DNA of 64,000 bases. It comes from Lysinibacillus fusiformis. Lineage in GTDB: Bacteria > Bacillota > Bacilli > Bacillales_A > Planococcaceae. Where the stretch lies: positions 310,001 to 374,000 of the forward strand of contig JASENG010000001.1 in the NCBI GenBank assembly GCA_030027265.1, in the 5' to 3' direction. The translations under genes were made by a program, and so were the position numbers. Below are positions 56,739-64,000 of this stretch, piece by piece. Each line of letters begins with the position of its first letter. Position 1 is the stretch's first letter. Under the pieces are notes generated by a model that was given only the letters and a program-made list of their open reading frames with translations, had not been told where the DNA came from and searched no databases.

Positions 56739-57272
56739 CTATTCTTCTTCCACCAAATAGCCTTTTTCTCTTAACATTTCCTCTGCTCGATCTAAAAGGT
56801 ACGCAGAAGGGGCACAAATCTCATGTAAATGCGTGCCATCCGTTAAAACAGACAGATAGTTTGCTTTTGTTTCGTTCACACGCTGCAAGAAGCTTTTTAC
56901 ATCGTGTCGATTAGATAGCATCATAGATGCAGTGATTTCACCGTAAACAGGATGATCGATAATCACACTTTTTAAAGTGACGCCGGAATCTACAATAGTC
57001 AGCATTTCATCTTCAGCCTGGGCTGCTGTATGTTGACAAACAATTTTTCTTTCAAAAACTTCATGATTCTCTTCATGTTTTAGATAAACATAGCCTTGGC
57101 TTGTGGCAATAATAGGTTCGTTGCGTGCTTTTAGCAAGTTCATATCATTAACAATTACTTGCCTTGAGACGTTCGCATGTTTTGCCAAATCCGTCCCTGT
57201 AATCGGCGCATTTTTTGTTTTTAAAATATGAAGCAATTCATGCCGACGATCCTCGCCTAACATTTTTTTCAT
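56739..57272 (-). CDS. niaR: Niacin-responsive transcriptional repressor NiaR
   Basis: Represses NAD synthesis and niacin uptake genes when niacin is present. The 177 residues have an N-terminal winged helix (RHELLHILKTKNAPITGTDLAKHANVSRQVIVNDMNLLKA) and a C-terminal 3H domain with its His residues in IDHPVYGEITASM, SNRHDV and GTHLHEICAP. ATG 57272 follows GAGG by seven bases; ATG 57326 gives an N-terminus untypical of the family. No nad genes are nearby, so its targets lie elsewhere. Confidence 0.93.
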   Translation of the reverse strand: MKKMLGEDRRHELLHILKTKNAPITGTDLAKHANVSRQVIVNDMNLLKARNEPIIATSQGYVYLKHEENHEVFERKIVCQHTAAQAEDEMLTIVDSGVTLKSVIIDHPVYGEITASMMLSNRHDVKSFLQRVNETKANYLSVLTDGTHLHEICAPSAYLLDRAEEMLREKGYLVEEE

Positions 57273-57418
57273 TTTAAAACCTCTTTCATATGGAATTTCA
57301 TGTATATACAATACTCTCTCATTCATAGTTTATCACGAGGAACAACACAAAGCGTTTTATTTTTTTGTGTCCTTTTCATATGAATCACATATTATAAAAC
57401 GAGAAAAGGAGGATGTTT

Positions 57419-58732
57419 GTGCGAATTCATATTGTTCAAAAAGGTGAGACACTTTGGCGTATTGCTAAACAGTATGGGATTGGGCTTGATGAATTAAAAC
57501 GTTTAAATGCGCATTTGGCTAACCCTGATTATATTGTTCCTGGAATGGAGATTGTTTTACCTGAAAATAGTGGTGCGGCTTCAAAATCAACGATGACAAA
57601 AGCGCAGCAAACTGCGCCAATGCCTTCAAAAGAAGTGCAAACAGCACCAATGCCTGCGAAGGAAATTCAAACTGCACCAAAAGTACAGGCAACAAAACCT
57701 GTAAAAGAAGTGCCGAAAGTGGTGGAAACTGCACCAATTCCAGCACCGGTTCCACAACCGATGCCAGCACCAGTTCCGATGCCGCAATTCCAATTCGATT
57801 TTGCACCACAGATGCATTTCGAGCAGCCACAGCCATTACCGGCACCAGCGCCGCAACCGATGCCTGAACCACAGCCGATTTATATTCAAGTACCAGTGCA
57901 ACAGCCGAAAGTAGAAACAAATGTAGAAACAACGATAGAAAAAGAGGTAGAGTACGTACAGGTACCATTACCGCAGCCACAAATTATTTACGTATGCTGT
58001 CCGCCACCACAACCATGTGGATGCAAGGAGCAAGTATATCATCATAATCCATGTGGATGTCACGAACAACAATTCCAGCAATTCTATCATAACCCATGTG
58101 GTTGCCATGAACAGCAGTTTCACCATCAATCACAGCCTTGTGGGTGTCAGGAACAAGGGTTTTATCAACCAATGCAATTTGAGCATGATTTCCAACAAAT
58201 GCCGCAACAGGATTATGACTGTGGGTGTGGCGGAGGAGGATATCCTTCTGGTGAAATGATGCCTTATGGTATGCCATATTTTGAACCTAACTATGATATG
58301 GCGCCGCAGACCGATGTTTCACCTGCCATGATGGGAGTGCCAGATGAAGACCATGATGGCTTGCCGGATTGGCTACTGGATTCTTCTGAGCTCCAAGCGA
58401 ACATGGTAGACCAAGAATTTGATGCGGAAGCAGTACCACAAGATTTTGAAGAGTTTAACCCATTCGATCCAGATCACGGGCAAGCAGCTAATTACTATCA
58501 AGATGGATACAATTATGGAAACGGCGCTTATCCTTATGCTCAAAATTATATGTACCAAGGTATGCCTCAGCAAATGATGCCGCAACAGCAAATGCCGCAA
58601 ATGATGCCTCAGCAAATGATGCCTCAGCAAATGATGCAACAACAGCAAATGCCTCAGCAAATGATGCAGCCAAACTGTCAAGGATATCCTAATAACCCTT
58701 ATTTACAACATAACAAACCTTGGAATTACTAA
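57419..58732 (+). CDS. safA: SafA spore coat/cortex-interface protein
   Basis: Inner-coat hub protein that binds cortex peptidoglycan. Start is GTG 57419, six bases after AAAGGAGG, giving MRIHIVQKGETLWRIAKQYG, the LysM domain of SafA (residues 1-47). Residues 50-180 are Pro/Ala/Gln-rich, 185-260 have five CGC clusters (PCGC[HKQ]EQ type) with many His, and 375-425 is a Met/Pro/Gln-rich low-complexity tail. 437 residues versus about 387 in B. subtilis. An internal start producing a short form is possible. It is followed after one base by a coat-type kinase-like gene. Confidence 0.92.
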   Translation: MRIHIVQKGETLWRIAKQYGIGLDELKRLNAHLANPDYIVPGMEIVLPENSGAASKSTMTKAQQTAPMPSKEVQTAPMPAKEIQTAPKVQATKPVKEVPKVVETAPIPAPVPQPMPAPVPMPQFQFDFAPQMHFEQPQPLPAPAPQPMPEPQPIYIQVPVQQPKVETNVETTIEKEVEYVQVPLPQPQIIYVCCPPPQPCGCKEQVYHHNPCGCHEQQFQQFYHNPCGCHEQQFHHQSQPCGCQEQGFYQPMQFEHDFQQMPQQDYDCGCGGGGYPSGEMMPYGMPYFEPNYDMAPQTDVSPAMMGVPDEDHDGLPDWLLDSSELQANMVDQEFDAEAVPQDFEEFNPFDPDHGQAANYYQDGYNYGNGAYPYAQNYMYQGMPQQMMPQQQMPQMMPQQMMPQQMMQQQQMPQQMMQPNCQGYPNNPYLQHNKPWNY

Positions 58733-58733
58733 A

Positions 58734-59591
58734 ATGCAAATCAAAAGCAATATTTGGAAGAAAGAAACATCACAAGGTACGCTTTTTATAAAAAAATATG
58801 ATCATGCAAATGTTGCAGAAAAAGTTAAATCAATTCACAGACAACTTGAAGATATTAAGTTTCCATATGTTATACCGCTGGTGAAAAGCAAGGATTCGGA
58901 TATAGTTGTTCAATACTGGCAACATGGCAGTTTTAGCGCCGATTTTTCAAAGGATGCTCACCGAAAACAAAGCTTCAAAATTTTAAAAGCATTGCATGAT
59001 ACGAGTGACAAAATCGATTGGGATAATCAAGTGATATTCCCCAGACAACAGCTCTATCAAAAATGGAATGCTCGATTAGAACGTTTTATCCTTAATGAAA
59101 AAGAATTACTTCCATTATTGCAGCATGCTTATTATGATATTACATTATTTGCAAGTAGAGTTTTAAAACAAATGCGTAAGCAAAAGCATAGAATCGATGG
59201 GAAGCTTACCTTGCTGCATGGCGACGTAGTTCATCATAATTTTTTAATTTGCAAAGACGGCAAGATGAAGTTAATTGATTTTGATTTGGCAGTTGTAGGT
59301 GATTCCGCGGAAGAAATGCTTCTCTGGATGCATCGCGTATTACCTACGATTGATTATGATTTAGAAAAATTATTAAATGAAAATCCAATGTTATATAATC
59401 TTTGCTTGCCAAAAATGAATTATTTGCAATATCCAAACGAACTTTTAAGAGAATGGCTCTATGTGCTGCAATTAGGAAAGTACGAGAGAGAAGCCTTCTT
59501 AGACTATTTAATGCCGTTTACCGAAAAAGCATTAAGGCATTGGCCTGAATTGATTATACAAACAGAAAAATTACATTCCAATCGCCACTAA
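58734..59591 (+). CDS. CotS/YutH-like kinase-fold spore coat protein
   Basis: A 285-residue protein of the aminoglycoside-phosphotransferase fold. It keeps the catalytic loop HGDVVHHNF and the metal site LIDFDLAV, so it may be active, and an N-terminal lobe with TLFIKKYD. B. subtilis relatives CotS, CotI, YutH and YsxE are coat-associated. It starts one base after safA without a clear ribosome site of its own, implying translational coupling and coat function. Substrate is unknown. It could be a displaced counterpart of the missing ysxE. Confidence 0.78.
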   Translation: MQIKSNIWKKETSQGTLFIKKYDHANVAEKVKSIHRQLEDIKFPYVIPLVKSKDSDIVVQYWQHGSFSADFSKDAHRKQSFKILKALHDTSDKIDWDNQVIFPRQQLYQKWNARLERFILNEKELLPLLQHAYYDITLFASRVLKQMRKQKHRIDGKLTLLHGDVVHHNFLICKDGKMKLIDFDLAVVGDSAEEMLLWMHRVLPTIDYDLEKLLNENPMLYNLCLPKMNYLQYPNELLREWLYVLQLGKYEREAFLDYLMPFTEKALRHWPELIIQTEKLHSNRH

Positions 59592-59645
59592 TTCCAAATA
59601 ATATGATAGAATAAAAAAATCATTTATTAATCTAACAGTGTACTC

Positions 59646-59672
59646 GACCGTCTAAAGGACGGTCTTTCTTTT
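59646..59672 (+). terminator. Terminator after the safA operon, first of two
   Basis: GACCGTC (59646-59652) pairs with GACGGTC (59658-59664), followed by TTTCTTTT. Confidence 0.82.
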
Positions 59673-59704
59673 GTGGATAAAAGGGCTATACGGGAAAGCA
59701 AAAG

Positions 59705-59737
59705 CAACTCGACCTTTTTTGGTCGAGTTGTATTTTT
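59705..59737 (+). terminator. Second tandem terminator
   Basis: CAACTCGACC (59705-59714) pairs with GGTCGAGTTG (59721-59730), followed by TATTTTTG. Tandem terminators insulate ruvA. Confidence 0.82.
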
Positions 59738-59772
59738 GTGATGGGTATGCAAAAAATCCAAGTCGAAATGTT

Positions 59773-59806
59773 TTGTTCGGGGTATACCCGAACAATATGC
59801 TATAAT
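59773..59806 (+). promoter_or_regulatory. ruvA promoter with palindromic operator
   Basis: TTGTTCGGG (59773-59781), GTATA, CCCGAACAA (59787-59795) is a perfect 9-bp inverted repeat. It ends just before an extended -10, TG-C-TATAAT (TATAAT 59801-59806), and so occupies the -35 zone. The half-sites CGAACA match LexA half-sites but point outward, opposite to a standard Bacillus LexA box. Confidence 0.65.
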
Positions 59807-59833
59807 CTAAAGCAGTGAATGTGGGGGATCTAG

Positions 59834-60454
59834 ATGTATGATTATATCATTGGACAAATTAAACGAATAACACCTGAATATGTAGTCTTGGAGCAGCAAG
59901 GTTTAGGATGGCAAATTTTTACGCCAAATCCATTTGCCTTCCGTATGAAGGATGAGCTTCAACAAATTTTTATACATATGCATGTTCGAGAAGATGCTCA
60001 AATGTTGTTTGGTTTTAAATCACTTGATGAAAGGGAACTTTTCCGAAAACTAATTCAAGTATCGGGAATCGGTCCTAAAGGAGCCTTGGCGATTTTAGCT
60101 AGCGGGAATCCTTCACAAGTAATTTCAGCGATAGAAATGGAAGATGAATCGTTCTTGGTCAAGTTTCCTGGTGTCGGAAAAAAGACAGCAAGACAGATGA
60201 TTCTAGATTTAAAAGGGAAACTTGGTTCATTACTGGAACAAGTTGTATTACCAAGCGCAGAAGATGAATTGCCATTATTCGGTGTAAACCCGAACAAGCA
60301 AGAATTAGAGGAAGCAATCCTGGCATTGCTTGCATTAGGCTACTCTGATAAAGAATTAACGAAAATTAGACCGAGCCTAGAGGATAACGATGAGCTAACG
60401 ACTACTGAAAGTTATATGAAACAAGCATTGCAGCTGTTGCTAAAAATGAAGTAA
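59834..60454 (+). CDS. ruvA: Holliday junction DNA helicase subunit RuvA
   Basis: Binds Holliday junctions and loads RuvB. The 206 residues have the N-terminal OB fold ([20 protein letters not shown]), two helix-hairpin-helix motifs ([13 protein letters not shown] and [14 protein letters not shown]), an acidic linker and the C-terminal RuvB-binding domain III. GGGGGAT precedes the ATG. Operon with ruvB, 13 bases on. Confidence 0.96.
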   Translation: MYDYIIGQIKRITPEYVVLEQQGLGWQIFTPNPFAFRMKDELQQIFIHMHVREDAQMLFGFKSLDERELFRKLIQVSGIGPKGALAILASGNPSQVISAIEMEDESFLVKFPGVGKKTARQMILDLKGKLGSLLEQVVLPSAEDELPLFGVNPNKQELEEAILALLALGYSDKELTKIRPSLEDNDELTTTESYMKQALQLLLKMK

Positions 60455-60467
60455 GGAGGAGGCTTCT

Positions 60468-61472
60468 ATGTCCGATCGAATTATTTCAAGTGAATCAAAT
60501 GGCTTTGACGAACAATACGAGCTATCCCTGAGACCGCAAAAACTCTCTCAATATATCGGTCAGCATAAAGTGAAAGAAAGTTTGAATATTTTCATTGAAG
60601 CAGCGAAGCTCCGTCAAGAAAGTCTTGACCACGTATTATTATATGGCCCTCCAGGATTAGGAAAAACTACTCTTGCTACCGTTATTTCCAATGAAATGGA
60701 CGTCAATATTCGATTAACGAGTGGACCTGCAATTGAACGTCCTGGTGATTTAGCTGCAATCGTAAGCTCGCTGGAACCTGGAGATGTTTTATTCATAGAT
60801 GAGATTCACCGATTGCCTCGCGCGATTGAAGAAGTTCTCTATCCAGCAATGGAGGATTTTTGTTTAGATATTGTGGTTGGGAAAGGGCCCGAAGCGCGGT
60901 CGATTCGATTAGATTTGCCACCATTTACATTAGTTGGCGCTACAACAAGAGCTGGTGCCTTATCAGCTCCGCTAAGAGATCGATTCGGCGTATTATTAAG
61001 ACTTGATTTTTATGATGAAGAAGCACTTGAAGAAATCGTTTTACGCAGCAGTCAATTATTTAATGTCGAGATAGACCGCTTGGCTGCCAGAGAAATTGCA
61101 CGCCGTTCAAGAGGGACACCGCGTATTGCGAATCGCTTATTAAAACGGGTTCGAGATTATGCGCAAGTGATTGGAAATGGGGCTATTTCGCATCCATTAG
61201 CCAATCAAGCACTTGAATTGCTGCAAGTAGATCCTCAAGGACTAGATCATATAGACCATAAATTGATGATTAGTATGATCGAACGTTTCCGAGGGGGCCC
61301 TGTTGGTCTTGACACAATCGCCGCATCCATTGGGGAAGAGAGCCAGACTATCGAGGATGTCTATGAACCTTATTTAATGCAGATTGGTTTTATCCAAAGA
61401 ACGCCAAGAGGCAGGGAAGCTACCAAGTTAGCCTATGACCATTTTGGTTATACTTATCCAGAACAATCATAA
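60468..61472 (+). CDS. ruvB: Holliday junction branch-migration ATPase RuvB
   Basis: AAA+ motor of RuvAB. The 334 residues show [12 protein letters not shown], Walker A GPPGLGKT, Walker [11 protein letters not shown], sensor 1 GATTRAG, the arginine finger region and C-terminal winged helix with [17 protein letters not shown]-like sequence ([14 protein letters not shown]). AAGGAGGAGG precedes the ATG. queA follows after 16 bases. Confidence 0.97.
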   Translation: MSDRIISSESNGFDEQYELSLRPQKLSQYIGQHKVKESLNIFIEAAKLRQESLDHVLLYGPPGLGKTTLATVISNEMDVNIRLTSGPAIERPGDLAAIVSSLEPGDVLFIDEIHRLPRAIEEVLYPAMEDFCLDIVVGKGPEARSIRLDLPPFTLVGATTRAGALSAPLRDRFGVLLRLDFYDEEALEEIVLRSSQLFNVEIDRLAAREIARRSRGTPRIANRLLKRVRDYAQVIGNGAISHPLANQALELLQVDPQGLDHIDHKLMISMIERFRGGPVGLDTIAASIGEESQTIEDVYEPYLMQIGFIQRTPRGREATKLAYDHFGYTYPEQS

Positions 61473-61488
61473 GAAAGAAGTTGTAAAC

Positions 61489-62529
61489 ATGAAAGTAGAA
61501 GATTTTGATTTCCATTTACCGGAAGAGCTTATTGCTCAAACACCATTGGAGGACCGCACAGCAAGTAGGTTAATGATTGTAGATCGTCAAACAGGTGAAG
61601 TTGAGCATAGTCATTTTCCGCAAATTGTTGATGAATTGAAAAAAGGGGATTGCCTTGTTTTAAATGATACACGGGTTATGCCGGCAAGACTTTTTGGAGA
61701 AAAAGAAGAAACAGGAGCCCATATCGAGGTCCTTTTATTGAAACAAGGGAATGATGATGAGTGGGAAACATTAGTGAAGCCAGCAAAACGTGTAAAAGTC
61801 GGGACAGAAATTACATTTGGCGATGGCTTGCTTAAAGCGACTTGTACTGGTGAATTAGACCATGGCGGCAGAATGTTTAAGTTTAGCTATGACGGAATTT
61901 TTTATGAGATTCTAGATCAGCTAGGTGAAATGCCGCTGCCGCCATATATCCACGAAAAATTAGAAAATCGTGAACGATATCAAACTGTTTACTCGAAAGA
62001 AATTGGTTCTGCTGCTGCACCTACAGCGGGATTGCATTTTACCAATGAAATATTAGATGAAATCAAAGCAAAAGGCGTGGAAATTGTCTTTATAACATTA
62101 CATGTTGGACTTGGAACATTCCGTCCTGTAAGTGTAGACTCGATTGAAAGCCACGATATGCATTCCGAGTTTTATAGTGTAACAGAGCTTGCTGCAGATA
62201 CGATTAATCGTACAAAAGCAAATGGGGGGAAGGTCGTAGCTGTTGGCACAACTTCTACACGTACACTTGAAACCATTGCACAAAAATACAACGGAGAAAT
62301 CCGGGCAGAACAGGGATGGACAAGTATTTTTATTTACCCGGGCTTTGAATATAAAGCAATTGATGGGTTGATAACAAACTTCCACTTACCAAAATCTACT
62401 TTGGTCATGTTAGTAAGTGCACTAACTTCTAGAGAAATTATTTTAAATGCGTATAATAAAGCAGTGGAAGAAAAATATCGATTCTTCAGTTTTGGAGATG
62501 CAATGTTTATTCGACCATCACGTCGATAA
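61489..62529 (+). CDS. queA: S-adenosylmethionine:tRNA ribosyltransferase-isomerase
   Basis: Makes epoxyqueuosine from preQ1-tRNA. The 346 residues start [20 protein letters not shown]; conserved blocks include [22 protein letters not shown] and [11 protein letters not shown] 61489 matches the family start; an ATG at 61435 within ruvB adds 18 atypical residues. The ribosome site is weak (AAGAAAG), so coupling to ruvB is possible. Confidence 0.96.
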   Translation: MKVEDFDFHLPEELIAQTPLEDRTASRLMIVDRQTGEVEHSHFPQIVDELKKGDCLVLNDTRVMPARLFGEKEETGAHIEVLLLKQGNDDEWETLVKPAKRVKVGTEITFGDGLLKATCTGELDHGGRMFKFSYDGIFYEILDQLGEMPLPPYIHEKLENRERYQTVYSKEIGSAAAPTAGLHFTNEILDEIKAKGVEIVFITLHVGLGTFRPVSVDSIESHDMHSEFYSVTELAADTINRTKANGGKVVAVGTTSTRTLETIAQKYNGEIRAEQGWTSIFIYPGFEYKAIDGLITNFHLPKSTLVMLVSALTSREIILNAYNKAVEEKYRFFSFGDAMFIRPSRR

Positions 62530-62577
62530 ACTATAAAAACTTGTTTATTTATATCGGGGTAACCCAAAGACTAATAG

Positions 62578-63762
<1,185 letters not shown>

Positions 63763-63905
63763 AAACAGCTTGTTTAATATGGCGAAAAATTGAAGAATAT
63801 GAAAAAGTGTGATTTATTTCATAAAAATAATAGTTTCAAATCGCTTTTTCTATTCAATCTATACTATACTTAAGAAGTGAGATTTAGAAAGGAGGACATA
63901 AAACT

Positions 63906-64000
63906 ATGGGTGATACAATCGTTGGTTTACTTCCAATTATTATTATGTTCGTTGCGATGTGGTTTATTTTAATCCGTCCAGCACAAAAGAAACAAAAACA
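63906..64000 (+). CDS. yajC: YajC, preprotein translocase accessory subunit (3' truncated by window)
   Basis: Starts at ATG 63906 after AGGAGG and reads MGDTIVGLLPIIIMFVAMWF then ILIRPAQKKQK, the single membrane helix and RPAQKK motif of YajC. Position after tgt matches B. subtilis yrbF. The gene runs off the window. Confidence 0.93.
   Translation, partial: MGDTIVGLLPIIIMFVAMWFILIRPAQKKQK

Noticed and set aside
57519-57980. Minus-strand 153-codon ORF opposite safA
   Set aside because: Shadow of the Pro/Gln-rich repeats of SafA; no ribosome site.
58373-58681. Minus-strand His/Leu-rich ORF opposite the SafA tail
   Set aside because: Mirror of the Met/Gln repeats in the real gene; low complexity and no start signals.
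59773-59795. Standard LexA box at ruvA
   Set aside because: The CGAAC-N4-GTTCG order is not met; half-sites are in outward orientation, so I list it only as an unknown palindromic operator.

Overview
The window is a low-GC Firmicutes chromosome segment from an aerobic endospore former. The gene order from the ysoA-type TPR gene and tig through clpX, lon, ysxC, hemAXCDBL, spoVID, valS, folC, spoIIB, maf, radC, mreBCD, minCD, spoIVFAB, rplU-prp-rpmA, spo0B, obg, pheB, pheA, niaR, safA, ruvAB, queA, tgt and yajC follows the Bacillus subtilis map. Protein character, TTG starts and several missing or shortened members (no lonB, comC or ysxE; short SpoVID, SpoIVFA and SpoIVFB) suggest the Planococcaceae/Caryophanaceae side (Lysinibacillus/Solibacillus-like). 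The species assignment is inference.

Region 1 (1-9.4 kb) is one long plus-strand operon for uptake and cytoplasmic breakdown of murein peptides. It holds a partial Ala-Glu epimerase (YkfB), a peptide-binding lipoprotein, two permeases, two ATPases, LD-carboxypeptidase (YkfA), an unusual SxxK serine hydrolase without signal peptide, and the NlpC/P60 peptidase YkfC. A terminator-like hairpin sits between the binding protein and the permeases.

Region 2 (9.4-18.1 kb) is accessory. It carries an unrecognised CoiA-like zinc-ribbon protein, a universal stress protein, a 13-unit 20-bp tandem repeat in a gene-poor stretch, an OFA-type MFS transporter, a hemolysin III family protein, an orphan coiled-coil protein, an SDR, a PadR/HAAS-DUF4097 pair and an epimerase.

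Region 3 (18.3-45.5 kb) is core: protein folding and proteolysis (tig, clpX, lon), the haem operon with a PerR-like operator, spoVID, T-box-controlled valS, an opposite-strand yndGHJ block, two tandem folC paralogues, spoIIB, maf and radC.

Region 4 (45.9-64 kb) is core: cell shape and septum placement (mre, min), the SpoIVF complex, the L21/L27 cluster with its leader RNA and Prp protease, spo0B-obg, phenylalanine synthesis, NiaR, SafA with a coat-type kinase, RuvAB, and queuosine synthesis (queA, tgt) into yajC, which runs off the window. Intrinsic terminators separate most transcription units.

No rRNA, tRNA, CRISPR array, intact insertion sequence or prophage was seen. The most unexplained elements are the 20-bp array, the two FolC paralogues with an altered substrate loop, shared promoter/operator palindromes, and the shortened sporulation proteins.
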